Shown piece after piece: positions 49,167 through 61,411 of a stretch of DNA of 64,000 nucleotides (the first letter of the stretch is position 1; every line of letters starts with the position of its first letter). Where the stretch lies: assembly GCA_947623455.1 (NCBI GenBank), contig OX392538.1, forward strand, positions 23,497,001-23,561,000. The letters run 5' to 3'. This DNA comes from Mimachlamys varia. Lineage: Eukaryota > Mollusca > Bivalvia > Pectinida > Pectinidae. The notes under the pieces are model-generated. The model was not told the DNA's origin. It worked only from the letters and a program-made list of their open reading frames with translations, and searched no databases. The position numbers and the translations under genes were made by a program.

Positions 49167-49368
49167 TACCAGAGTGGTAAAACTAAGTAATACCAGAGTG
49201 GTAAAACTAAGTAATACCAGAGTGGTAAACTAAGTAATACCAGAGTGGTACATTTAAGTAATACCAGAGTGGTAAAAATAAGTAATACCAGAGTGGTAAA
49301 ACTAAGTAATACCAGAGTGGTAAAAACTAAGTAATACCAGAGTGGTAAAACTAAGCTATGCCAGAGTA
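49167..49368. repeat. 24-bp minisatellite
   Basis: Eight units of TACCAGAGTGGTAAAACTAA plus GTAA start at 49,167, 49,191, 49,215, 49,238, 49,262, 49,286, 49,310 and 49,335. A decayed unit follows at 49,359. Each unit holds a TACC...GGTA stem. Confidence 0.85.
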
Positions 49369-49619
49369 TTCGCAATCCAAGGGTGTACAAAACGCAACTC
49401 TCCAGTGAAAAGGAGATGTTGACCATGATGATATTACAAGACGACCGATATAATTACAAGAAGTAACGCAATTCAAATACCTGCAAAATGACGTTGATTT
49501 ATTTATTTGTTTATTTATTTTTATATTCTTTATGTAATTTGACCGATACTCATATCGGAAATATGCCGATTAATTTGTTGGTTTTGCCACAGGGAAATGA
49601 GGATTAGTTGCAGCTTATT

Positions 49620-52600
49620 TTGGGTCTAAAGTAAGTGTGTGTGTGAGTGTGTGTAAGGGGGGGGGGGGTCGGTAACGATTATAAATGACAGACAGGAGAG
49701 GTGGGGGAGAGTGGGGGGGGGGGGCTTAAAGAGACATTTTTATTTCGAAAATTGAACGTTACCTTTTCAAAAGTTAAAAATTACTCTAAACACCTCAGTT
49801 AGGGTCCAAAACTATCTGTAGCAAATTATCAGGTCCCTGTGGGTTTTACGACAATACAGGTAGCTCGGTAAAGTGAGTAGAAACGGTAAAGTATGGAGTG
49901 AAGGAATAAAAAAGGGAGACACAGTAGAGAAATTAACGTCTATCCTTTGTATCAACAAATTGATAGTAGTGCTATTTGAATCTTATTCTTACACTAGTCG
50001 CATAACAGCACTCCTGGGCTGGAAACGGAATATATTCCGTGGTAATACATATTGGAATTCCTTATCACAGATAAAATATAACAATATCCTCTTTGTCGAC
50101 GTTACCATTCGTAATTTCCTTGTTCGAGCAAAACTGAAACGGGGCTGTTATGAAGAGCCAAAATATTATTGAAATGAGATAATATATATATATAATGATA
50201 GAATGAGATCTCAGTATGTTGTAGTTTGTTGGTGTTACTTATTTCGATTGTAGCGACACGCCCTTCGAACAAGAATAAAACATGAAAATGTATGATACTT
50301 TTATAATATCCATCTCATATTGATACATTGGGAAACTGAACTAACTAACATTAAAATGTTTTATCATATAAATATTATTGATAATGCGTCACTGTGCCAA
50401 GACTTTTTGTGTTCGTTGCATTTATGTTTATTTTCTGTATTTTTTTCACAATTATTACTAGTCTACATTTTTAGTGTGGGTCCGAAATGTACTGACTTTC
50501 TCTGGGTTCCCAAACTAGAAAAAATAGATTAAATATATATATACAATGTACGCTCAGTAGCTTTCGTAAACGCTGCATGTACTGAGATCTTTAACAAGGT
50601 TATAAAGTGAATTAACCATATATTAAACATCACCTTGTTTTTACTATTTAAACCGTCCAATCTATTTTGGGGAACGCATTTATATTGGTAACTTTTTCAT
50701 TGATGCCGTGACGTTTATTCGTTTCTGTTGTATGTGATATAACGTGTGTACTATTGTGTCTTGACTAAGGCGTGTAACGCTTCAAAATTTTGACCATTTG
50801 TCCGTACTGCATGTCGTTAAGTTATAAAACATATCAGTGATAATCAAACCAGATACATAAAAGTCATGCGTAATACACGTATGATTCTAATAAAATAAAG
50901 AAGGATCTAACCACAGAATTAGATAAGTCTGTGATTTTACAATTTTAACCTACATTGTCATGGTGATATCTGCTATTCCGTTGTGTACAAAGAAAAGGAC
51001 GGATACGATGGTAATATTTTTTTATCATTTTCTTATTATTTTAATATATATATATTTTTTAAATGACATACCGGTCAAGTTGTTAATTTAGAGTAATCTT
51101 CATAATATTTTGAAAAAATATATTGTAAAAATGAAATGTGAATACGTTCCGCCTTGTAGATCTAGATGACCATGGTGATAATTTGGCTGTGTATACCAGG
51201 TGTACATGTGTGACACGTACCCCCCGGGGCCATTACTTGTAACACTTGTGAGACTGACCACCCGTCACCGTCTCTACTGCTTTGTCTTGTCTGACAGGGA
51301 AGCCATACTACCGTAATGCTCGTATCCTCGTTATCAAATGTCCTTAACTAAATAAGTTTCTAGTTAGTGCAAATTAGTATGTTTTTCCTCCTGTCTCCCC
51401 TTTTTGGGGATCAAAAGAATTATATAAACACTTGAGAACAATGGCACACCAATTAAAGTCTGGTCAGGGAAAGTGCATATGTACAGGTAGATATTTACCT
51501 GTATTTTCAGTTTAAACAGTCATTTATGTTACATGTACTTTATAGATCACAATATATTTTATCTTTTAAATGTAATAATAATATACTCAAGATTCTATTT
51601 ACACAGTTCAATTAAAAACATCCAAATTTATAATTCTTAGGCTTAAATCGTTTTTGTTTTAAAATTAACAGCACAGTGCAATGTTTATACATGTATGTAT
51701 ACATTTCATGACATAATACAAAACATTTGAAGTATATGACCATTAATATATTATGAGAAAGAAAGATTTGTGTTACAATACTTGATGTATGCAGATATTA
51801 CACTAGTGCTGAACATTTACATCAATCAGTTCAAATACGTTGTGCATGATATGCGCTTTAAATAAAAATACCAGAGTAAAAAGCATACTTAGAATATTTA
51901 GCTCTACATATTGGATTATTGAAAATTCAATGAAACACACAAATATTTAATAATAATTCGAAGGTTGCAGTAATTGATGAATACTTGACATATACACTTA
52001 GCACTTGACAATTGACGATAAATCATCAGAGAAATCTCACATCTAATAAACCATCGTTATCACTGTTATTATGTACATGTAACCTTATGTGATAGATTTC
52101 AAAATCATTAAAAAATATTTTTTATCATTTTATTTTGTTGTCATCCTAATTAAAGGTAAACGACCCAATTCAATTTGTACCTTCTTGTTATTGACAGATT
52201 TCTTCATTTTCAATAGTTTCTTGAAAAAAAATATAAAAAGCGCTTGTTCAATATTTGCAGCTTTGTGTTTACACCAAATTTCAATCGCATAGATACTTCC
52301 TACATGTGTACATCGAAAAGGTGGAGCATATATGTATATGGTTTAATGCTGAACACTTCCAAAACAGTGCAAACATAGCCTTTCGCCCTTGTACAGTTAG
52401 TTACTTTTAAATAAAACTGAACGTATTGTTGTAATTTAAAATAAATTATGCTAAAGATGTTCGGGTGCAAGTGTTCCACTTTCCTCTTTAGTTACTTGTG
52501 TGCTAACTTCAATGTTAGATTTATATCAACGGAAATACTAGCGATACCAACGATGTTGGTAAGGGTTATCGGATAGAAAACGTTAAATTTACAAATTAAA

Positions 52601-52660
52601 CTATATTAAATATAGATATATAAATATATTAAATAATAAAATTGAAATGTCCTTGCGGAA
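49620..52660. other. AT-rich DNA with poly-G tracts, no gene supported
   Basis: G-runs lie near 49,660 and 49,715. A 99-codon open stretch at 49,873 has no recognisable domain and no clear ATG. Nothing else was recognised. Confidence 0.35.
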
Positions 52661-52666
52661 GAAAAT

Positions 52667-52892
52667 ATATGTAAAAATAAAAAACGACACGGACACATTA
52701 CTTTGCGCTTTCGCTCCATCGGTGGGAGCACCTCAGACTGTTTATTTAAACAAAATAAAACAAATAAAAATAAATAAAAATAAACAAAATATAAAATTTA
52801 TTTTATTATTTAAATAAACAGTCTGAAGAGCTCCCAACGATGGAGCGAAAGCGCTAAGTAATGTGTCCGTGTCGTTTTTTATTTTTACATAT
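52667..52892. mobile_element. Long inverted-repeat (MITE-like) element
   Basis: Arms of about 85 bp are near-perfect inverses. The left arm includes ACGACACGGACACATTACTT and GCGCTTTCGCTCCATCG. The right arm includes CGATGGAGCGAAAGCGC and AAGTAATGTGTCCGTGTCGT. They flank about 60 bp of (AAATAAA)-type sequence. No coding sequence is present. Confidence 0.75.
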
Positions 52893-53088
52893 AAATATAT
52901 ATATAGATATAAAAACCGGCAAGAAAATCAGAGGGTACAAACAGAAATAATTGACACATGCATCTCATAGTTCACATATAGATGGACTAATTATTCATTT
53001 GTGTATCATGGAGAGTAGTTTGTTTCATACTCAGTCTGAATGGTTTTTTTAATGTCATAACGTCAATTTAATTTCTAATTATTTCGTA

Positions 53089-53785
53089 GACGATTTCCAC
53101 TATGATCATGTCAGAATACCGAACCGTCTTTCACTGCGACTTCAAAACATCCATTTTGGGATGTTGAGTTGGCGCAATGGTAACGGTCGCAATTATTTCT
53201 GGCTATGCGATTTGGTGCCGGAGATCGTGAGTTCGAGGCCCGGATAGGGCACGAGTCAAAAAATTGTCTTCCTTCGTCATTTGTGTTTCCGTGTTACTTA
53301 TAATATATTAAACACAATGTATCATATACACTTAGTGTTGTTGATCCGAAGGTTAAAATGTGAATTTCCTGTCGTAATTGTACCGTGCTTAATATATATG
53401 TAATGTTGTACAATTCGTATCCATGTATGTATATGCATTGCGATCCAGGTGTTCACATCACTATAATAGACGATTTCCACTATGATCATGTCAGAATACC
53501 GGACCGTCTATCAATGCGACTTCAAAACATCCTTTTTGGGATGTCGAGTTGGCGCAGTGGTAACTGCAACAGGTTTTTCTGGCTAGGCGATTTGGTGCCG
53601 GAGATCGTGAGTTCGAGGCCCGGATAGGGCACGAGTCAAAAAATTGCCTTCCTTCGTCATTTGTGTTTCCGTGTTACTTATAATATATTAAACACAATGT
53701 ATCATATACACTTAGTGTTGTTGATCCGAAGGTTAAAATTTGAATTTCCTGTCGTAATTGTACCGTGCTTAATATATGTAGACTA
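53089..53785 (+). mobile_element. tRNA-derived SINE, tandemly duplicated
   Basis: Two copies of about 310 bp start at 53,089 and 53,469, an offset of 380 bp. Each has an A box (GAGTTGGCGCAATGGTAAC or CAGTGGTAAC) and a B box (GAGTTCGAGGCCC), then a shared body ending GTACCGTGCTTAATATAT. The tRNA-like part lacks proper cloverleaf pairing, so it is not counted as a tRNA gene. Confidence 0.65.
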
Positions 53786-53799
53786 AAAGCGTATATATA

Positions 53800-54910
53800 C
53801 GCCGTTAGACTACGCCACTTTATAATTATCTGTAACTTGGCTGTACCCATGATAACCTAAAGAGTAACTGAAGTGCAAATAGAAATTAAAATGATCAGAC
53901 TCGTTGTGCCGGCATTAATACATTGTCGAAAACCGCATCGAAATCGGCCGACCGATTACAAAGTTACGACAGGTTGATTGTTTTTTTGTTACCTGTTTTG
54001 CCACAATCTAATTATGCGCACCGCAAACCGCTAAAAGTTGTTCTCACATATTGGTGACGTCACAACGGGAACACAAGAAATTGGGTCCGATCTCTCTATA
54101 TATATGTACGTCTGATTAATTGTTAATCCGAAATGTATTATACAGTGAAATTAAGTGACGTACCATGTTATGGGAGGGGGGGGGTGAAATCGTCATTGAA
54201 ATACCTTTGTTTAAGTTAGTGTTTAGATATTGACTGTTCAAATTCATTTTAATGAACCCATCTGCGCGATCAAAGTTAAAACTAACTGTTAATAGTATGT
54301 TGCGGTAATTTTCCCCTCTTTATAACTTCTAAATGTGTACTCTAGATCTGTAGTTATTTCCCGACTTTGAATGGAACATAGACTACCGAGTGTATCTTTT
54401 GAAATCTCCAGAACCCGCCGCCAAGTCACAAAGTTCTTATGTACATGTCACTTTATTAAATTTCAAATTTAACTCTTATATTCAACTTGACAAATTCTAC
54501 TGAAAACTTGCATGGTACATTTGTATGTCTGTATCACAGTTACCATTCATATTTTGTTTTAACATAAAGAATAAAATGCGGATTAAAACCAATTAATTAA
54601 TCTTCTCATCATATTTTCAAAAGACGTTCCATGTTCATTTCTTGTCAGCAACACACCGTGGTTTTCAAAGACATGATCTTATTTTTTCTCAAACATAATT
54701 CCATATAAACTGTTCTTGATTTCTACTTCGATGAGTATGCCTGAAGACAGGTACATGTAGCATCAGGATTTCGCTCATGTTCCTTTTATTTTACAATATT
54801 CACGCATAGTTTTTATTTTTTTTAGATATATATATACTGCATAGACATACATAATTATCAATGGATGGAAATCTGTTAACTTTAATACACACGTATAATT
54901 TCTCGAACAT
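53800..54910. other. Non-coding DNA
   Basis: I see no exon or recognised element; a short poly-G run lies near 54,176. Confidence 0.35.
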
Positions 54911-54919
54911 AGGATAAAA

Positions 54920-55090
54920 GATGTCGGGCAGTGCAGTGGATAGCTCACTTGCCTTTCACCAAGGCGGCCGGGGTTCAATTCCCCGACTAGACGTAAAAAG
55001 GTATTGGGTGTCATCTGCCCGATCACGTGGGGTTTTTTCCGGGTACTCCGGTTTCCTCCCACAATAAGACCCTCGCGTTTTTATATATTT
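54920..55090 (+). mobile_element. tRNA-derived SINE
   Basis: A box GTGCAGTGGATAGCTCA and B box GGGGTTCAATTCCCC are followed by TTTTTTCCGGGTACTCCGG and TTTCCTCCCAC. The central block matches the SINE at 18,855. Confidence 0.65.
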
Positions 55091-55471
55091 ATATAAAAGT
55101 TGTCGAAATGTGATACCCTTCAAAATAGGTTATACATCTCGAAAACATTGATAAAATCTACATATTTTTATTTTCCGATATACGTACATTGTACATGCAG
55201 ATATAAAAAGGATTGTCTCATGATTCTATATGATGTAATTAAATGTTCTTCTTTGAAGTCCAATAAAATATATGGTTTTCGAAGTTCTGAGTCCATACAC
55301 TGAATTAGATTATATCTAAGTCCGTGGTCTACAGTAACACAAATATCCTTTTTCTTGTGTTTGTTTGAGGTTGTTTCTACGAAGTTTTATATTTATACAG
55401 TCGACCAACATGCATAAATATTTGTCAGTGTGCATTTTACTGATGTAACGATCAGTTCCTGCTGATGTGTA

Positions 55472-55522
55472 CATGCAAGGACGTATATGTCTCACACATA
55501 TATATACGTCCCTGGTGCATGC
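55472..55522. repeat. ACGT-cored palindrome, fifth copy
   Basis: The arms GCAAGGACGTATATGT and ACATATATATACGTCCCTGG nest inside CATGCA/TGCATG. It has the same core as the four sites at 47.1-48.0 kb. Confidence 0.5.
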
Positions 55523-56124
55523 ATTGAATACACACGCCGTTTTAGCGGAGTTATATGAAATAAAACATGAGAAACTTAATACATAATCATATCAAGCGTA
55601 TGTTTTGAAGTCTTACAGTTTTTCCACAAACTAATAACCTTTTGATCATGCTATCGAGCCCGGTGGTAATTGATTTATGGTCGAGTGACCATGACCACGT
55701 GTGCCGCATACATATACCTGTGGAACTCCCAAACCCGGGCCCCCTCCCCACTAATTACCGTCCTCTTGGACATATAATACCTTGCAATTAACAGTAGGGT
55801 CATTAATGAACTCCGTACAGCCTTGATATATAATCAGTGTCTTATTCTTGAATATGGGGCTCTCTACAAATAACAAGTCGCGATACGATTCATACAAGTT
55901 TAATATAATGACTACTCAATCAAGTCTATCAGTGCGGTTACCGTTGTGACGACACTTCCGCTCGTATGGCAAAATCGGGGATTTTCGGATTTGCGTTCAG
56001 GTGTGAAATTTAGTAAAATGGTAAAAACTTCGTTATTTTTTTTAACTTCTTATTTACCAGTCTTTTCATACACTAAATATGGTTTAGCACTACAGTTACT
56101 CTAAAACATTGTTCGGGTAAGGGA

Positions 56125-57275
56125 ATGTGATTTTTAGCGACATATCAATGAATTTTGCAATTTAAGTAACGCGAAATGTTTGTTGTGGTATGAATAAAAC
56201 GCTACGAAAGGGCATATTTTATAGTTTATTTTATCATAAGAAGGGAAATAATATGGTTGTTTTCAGACCCAGTGAAGTGCTATGGTATACGATTTCCATA
56301 AAAAGAATGTAATGACAGACAATGCAGTGTTTTAAACATACATTTATACAACTAAATGTTGACTTTAGCAAGTTCTGATATCACTACCGTTGACAAATAT
56401 AACACTTGCTATTTATATCAAAATGTGACATTTTCTGAAGGATAATTATTTAAAACTTAAATGTTGGTTATTTGAAAATGTTCCTCTGCTACAAAATTCG
56501 ACTGGTGTGGTCTTCAATGTTTATTAAACGCTAGTGAGCACTACTGTCGATAACACTATATAGTGTCATGGCGAGTAGCAGTAGGAAAGTGCCGACATTG
56601 TAATGAGTTCAAGTTCAAGTTCAAATATTTCATTTTCGTGTCAAACACATATTTCACATAAAATCATAATAACATAACTATACAAATTGTAATAAAATAT
56701 GTGTCCAGCCATATTGACTTATTAGACACGTTATTTAAAGATGCAAATAATAAAAAATAATGCATTACGCTAATTAAAATGAATATCGATATATAAACAT
56801 TTGCCACTCAACTTTTCTCTATATGCTTAACAATATACAATTACATGATATATTATAACACCTGAGAATGCGAAATGAGAAAAAGTGGTTGGGCCAATCC
56901 CAACCGACGATTCCCCCATCCCCCATTCTCTTAAGACCTTTAAGATATTAAAGGGTATATACATGTATATAAAGTTATGCAGTTAATTACTTACAAGACA
57001 TACATTTATTGCCGTGTGCTCTTGTGCACTGTGCACTGATATTAAACGATTATTATGGGAGAAACATGGATCTTCTCCCCCATATAAGAGCAAGTTGAGT
57101 AGCCAATGTTTTTTAATGAGTAAGTAACGAATTGCAGACAAACAATTGTACAGGTAAGGTAAAAGATAGACTATTGTATAAATAATATTGGGATATTTTA
57201 TTCACAATTGTTTCTTTTGCTATTTGCGATGGTTGATAACCCCGTCGAAAACCAGATGTTCAAGGGTACAGTAGA
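56125..57275. repeat. Diverged copy of the intron 3 element, split by an insertion
   Basis: The flanks match gene A 10,866-11,405 (ACGCTACGAAAG, ATTCGACTGGTGTGG, ACCCCGTCGAAAACC, GTTCAAGGGTAC). They are interrupted at 56,607-57,115 by unrelated sequence. The copy is far from any Calx-beta exon, which supports an independent mobile origin of the intron 3 insert. Confidence 0.55.
56607..57115 (-). mobile_element. Nested retroelement fragment
   Basis: About 510 bp begin with TTCAAGTTCAAGTTCAAATA, the reverse complement of a TTGAACTTGAA-type 3' tail. AATGAG lies on both sides as a likely target duplication. No open frame. Confidence 0.5.
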
Positions 57276-57619
57276 TCTATCAGATCAACACTATTTAAAC
57301 AACATGGCTTTAAGTTACAGATTAAAATTTAGTTCTGGATGGCTCCTTATACTGGATGGCACTAGGCCTATTATTAGGTCTACTAGACATTTGTTCGTTT
57401 TCCTTCAGATTTATTACCGACGCTTAGACACGAACGCATGAGTTCACGGAATCAAATTATAATACATGTATAGATAGTACTAATACTAAACATTAATACC
57501 CGGCCTCCTACGGATCGTCGTTTATGAGTACGTTATCGCAGCTACGAGCTAGATAGCCTAAAACTATTTCATAATTATACACAGATTTGCATGCACACTT
57601 GATCGAGTAGTTTCGGTTT

Positions 57620-57993
57620 TACAGACGATAACATTGTACCGCTCGTTCCATTCGGGACGCTGCAAAGTTCGTTCGTTCGTTTGTTCGATACGCGAGATGG
57701 AACTTATCGTGCGGTAGCGGCCGGGCCAGCTTATCGGCCGGTAGCGGCCGCCCAGGTTATCGGCCGGTAGCGGCTGGCTATGGTTATCGGCCGGTAGCGG
57801 CCGGCCAAGGTTATCGGCCGCTAGCGTTCCTTCCGTTCGGGAATCGGCCGTATTATCTGCGTGGGTCCAATAGGTAATTCCGTGCGGCTCGCGTTCGTTC
57901 TCCGGTCGTGCAGCGGTAAGCCTCCGTCCGGGAAGCGTTCGTCTTCCGTTCGTCTAAAAAAAAGTGGATACTTAGCCGTAATTCTAGCTGTAT
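57620..57993. repeat. CpG-rich element with 27-bp minisatellite
   Basis: TTATCGGCCGGTAGCGGCCG-type units start at 57,704, 57,731, 57,757, 57,784 and 57,811. They are flanked by TTCGTTCGTTCG and CCGTTCGTCT blocks. The right end GTGGATACTTAGCCGTAATT is inverted relative to the left end of the element at 46,341. Confidence 0.6.
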
Positions 57994-58839
57994 GGCACTA
58001 GGTGTTTTGCTGACAAACTTTGGTTTACAATAATAGTAATAGTAATATTAATGGACACAGGCATTATTTGTGTACTAAATATCCAGATCATAAAAATTAA
58101 AATCAGTTTATAAGCTAACGTCCAGTATATGAATAAGTTCATTATTGTCTATATCATGGTTGAAAAAGCTTCATGAACCCAGTGTTAATCCATTCAGGAT
58201 TTAAATGTTCTGATTACTGGTAACTAGGTAACGACGGCATCTGGATGAGAGTTCGAATGGTTATACCTACATAAATACAAAATATTAATAACGAACACTT
58301 TTTTTTAGCTATCAACAGTAGGCCTATTCTATAAAAATAAGACCGATGAAATGACAATGATGTCTGCCAAATTGGGTCGATCGCTTGAGGAGAATAACGA
58401 TTTGAAATTCAATAAAGAGATGTTACACGTATTATAATTGTACAATTGTATTAACAACATATCTTCAGATGTGGCTTACTTAATTCAGGATTTTAAAGAC
58501 ATTTTCTGTTGACGCTTGAAGTCGCTTTTTAGTGAGACTGCTTGAGTTTCGTATTCTGTTTATTTGATTAAGATATCTTGGAACGATAAACCATTCTATT
58601 GCGGTATTTTGCAATACATTATGGTGACCGGATTATGTAGCGACAAACAAGATAAGATATCCATTTTGACCAATTCCCAGTTTTCTTCAAAAGCGAAAAA
58701 GTCTCGTCGCGTATTTCCTTCGTGTTTCTGTAAAAACACCCCTTGAAATACCATTTTTACCTTCGTTTTTAACATTCAAATGATCAGGAATGGCATTTTC
58801 TCAATTTTGAACCATTGTAAAATATATCTGGATTCGTCA

Positions 58840-59240
58840 TTTTTCATTGACGCGAAAATTGGAGCGGTGATATTTTACTTTTATTTTATTTTTCCAAAAC
58901 AGGAGCGGTAAATCCGACGAACAATAAATTAAATTGATATGGCCTAAGAAAAAAATTCCTATCTGCATAGGTCAAATTTTGTATCAAAAACAGTGATATT
59001 TTGCATTTTTCGGTAATTTTTGAAGTGGTAACCATGGTTTTCACACAAGTGCCATACATAGGATACATCAGTGTATACACTTCATAGTCCTTTTTTTGAA
59101 TTGGAAATAATATACAATTTACAAAAATGTATACATTTACATCTATGCAGTCTACGGTTAAATCTCGGTGTTGACAATTCTCAGGCATTGGTCTTTTTTC
59201 CCATTTATCTCTAGATTTACTGTTCACAGCTACCATATAC
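58840..59240. repeat. Dispersed repeat shared with 45.8 and 60.7 kb
   Basis: 58,945-59,235 recurs directly at 60,704-60,985. 58,900-58,943 (GACGAACAATAAATTAAATT through GGCCTAAG) matches 45,832-45,870 in reverse complement. A minus-strand frame is open in both direct copies, but no domain is recognised. Confidence 0.55.
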
Positions 59241-59956
59241 AGCACACAAAAAGTCATGTTTTTCAAAAAAACAACTTTTCATGCTTGTTTGATATTTACC
59301 TTGATTTATTATAAGTTAAATCTAATTACTAAACTTAAGAAATCAAAATGAACCATTATACGTGCATGAACAAAGGGGAGTAACTCGTGTTTGTTTAAAG
59401 GTTTTTTTAGCCTGTTCAATCTTGATTCCTGTTAACATTTTATTATACATTTAAAGTGGTCATATTTTGATCTATGTTCTACTTAGCAACATATATCATT
59501 TACAGGCTATATCTCTTGAGTCATTCAGACATAATTTTAGTCTTTTCATTCATATCAGCACTCGGTATCCATGGATACTGTACATAAATTTATATTTATT
59601 AAAAATAGGTAAAATTGTCTGTTTTCAATCAAATTTTGCTATTTTATCTGATTTCCCCACAAACTAAACCAGCATAATGATTAGTCTAGTAAAGTCAATC
59701 ATGAAAACTATGATTTTCCAAAATGACAGATGCAGAAAATGAGTTTTGAGGGAAATTTGATGGTTTTCACAACTTCTGAGAGTCACTGTCATTTCTCGGT
59801 GAAGAAAAAGAAGGCAAGCTTTATTTTGGCATGTTTGTCTGTTATTTCAGTGTCTGACATTTCCGTAGTGTTCGCCGGCTAGGGCAGATGTGTCTGTTGC
59901 CAGAGTGTTGTTGTGATGGGTTTCCTGGTAGCCATATTGATCTCAGTAAGTATTGA

Positions 59957-60020
59957 TGATGTCATAGATACCCATTGATGACGTCACAGTTTTAATGACA
60001 TCACAGTAACTATGACGTCA
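59957..60020. promoter_or_regulatory. Cluster of CRE/ATF-like octamers
   Basis: TGATGTCA (59,957), TGACGTCA (59,979), TGACATCA (59,996) and TGACGTCA (60,013) lie within 64 bp. They are perfect or near-perfect CRE palindromes. No gene start is evident nearby, so function is unproven. Confidence 0.3.
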
Positions 60021-60348
60021 TAAAATAAGGTAAAAACATAACATTATCACTAAACTGTCTTGTTTTTCCCATGCATAGGATCTCAAAGCGTCCAATTTCA
60101 CCCATAATGGAATTTTATCAATGAAAACTACAAACTTATTGAAGTTTTCATTTTTCAGATTATCTCCCTTTATTGATAGTCTGAGAACAGAATTGGTAAA
60201 AATTCACCTTTCAGGGAAATTCATTTTACTCAGTAACTATTAAAGGGAGAAAGGAAACGGATACATCATTTTGTTCATTGTGTCATTTTCCAGACATCTA
60301 AAGGGTTGTGATTAAATTTTAAGGAATAGAAAGTGATGTATAAGGTAG

Positions 60349-60985
60349 CAGTGTACAGAAGGCTTTTGTGGCCATGGGTGATATTTTTGTACAATGAATA
60401 ACCCCTATAATAGCATGCCTATGAAAATCTAAAAAAAATAAGGAGTAAAATTGGCTTAAGCATGATAAAGTGGACTTTGTGGACTTCACATTTGTAAAAA
60501 GAGAAAAAAAATTTTTAGGTTAGAGATTAAAATTTGGACCCTTCCGAAATGGGTGTCTACACATGAAAAGCTAGCTTTACAGGAAGTGAAATTTCGACAA
60601 CAGCATATGAGGGAAAATAGCGGAAAATCTAAGCGTACGACCTATGCTGGGACAGATATAATTCTGCAACCAAATTAGTTAGCTTTAATTTTAGATAGAA
60701 CTTAAGAAAAAAATTCCTATCTGCATAGGTCAAATTTTGTATCAAAAACAGTGATATTTTGCATTTTTCGGTAATTTTTGATGTGGTTACCATGGTTTTC
60801 ACACAAGTGCCATACATAGGATACATCAGTGTATACACTTCATAGTCCTTTTTTTTAATTGGAAATAATATACAATTTACAAAAATGTATACATTTACAT
60901 CTATGCAGTGTACGGTTAAATCTCGGTGTTGACAATTCTCAGGCATTGGTCTTTTTTCCCATTAATCTCTAGATTTACTGTACAC
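60349..60985. repeat. Mosaic repeat joining two other repeats
   Basis: The left 355 bp equals 45,477-45,835 and the right 280 bp equals 58,945-59,235. The joint lies at AACTTAAG / AAAAAAATTCC near 60,704. Confidence 0.65.
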
Positions 60986-61167
60986 AGCTACCTATGGGAT
61001 GTAAGTAGACCCCGAAATTAAATCAACGATTGTTTTTCACCATTTTATGCCAAGCAGTTTAGTTCATCTGTTTCAAACAAAAGTTGTGGTGACGCACATC
61101 GCACCAAAACGTGCATACGCACTTCATGCATACATCGTACATACACTGTTCACACATCGATCTGCCA

Positions 61168-61411
61168 TGGTGTATATAACTTGTCGATCTAAAGATCGTT
61201 CGTTCATGTGAGTACACAGTGTCACAACAAGACTGAAGCCCTGATTTTATGGTACTAAGAATTGTAGTAAGAAGTTTTGATATTGGCTTGGTCGAGCAAT
61301 TAGCAGAGCCGGCGATAAAACGTTGCTTATAAGAATCCTTGTGTAGTTTCGGTATCCAATAAAGACAAGGTAGGTCAGCGTCTTGCTCATTAACCGGTAC
61401 TTGGAAAGACT
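61168..61411 (-). pseudogene. Penelope-like RT fragment
   Basis: The minus strand encodes FQVPVNEQDADLPCLYWIPK, then RFIAGSANCSTKPISKLL and TVYSHE. It matches the 14.05-14.27 kb relic but has the intact Trp where the tandem copies have a stop. The left part (GTCGATCTAAAGATCGTTCG, 61,183) matches the non-coding lead at 13,390 in plus orientation, so that piece is inverted relative to the RT. Confidence 0.65.

Noticed and set aside
49103..49426. Minus-strand ORF with repeated LPLWYYLV
   Set aside because: It is only the 24-bp minisatellite read in a frame divisible by three.
53165..53250. Possible tRNA gene
   Set aside because: tRNA-like boxes only; it is duplicated with a common body and lacks a cloverleaf.
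58886..59266. Minus-strand 126-codon ORF, repeated at 60,629
   Set aside because: It belongs to the dispersed repeat; its frame is retained in only part of each copy and no domain is seen.
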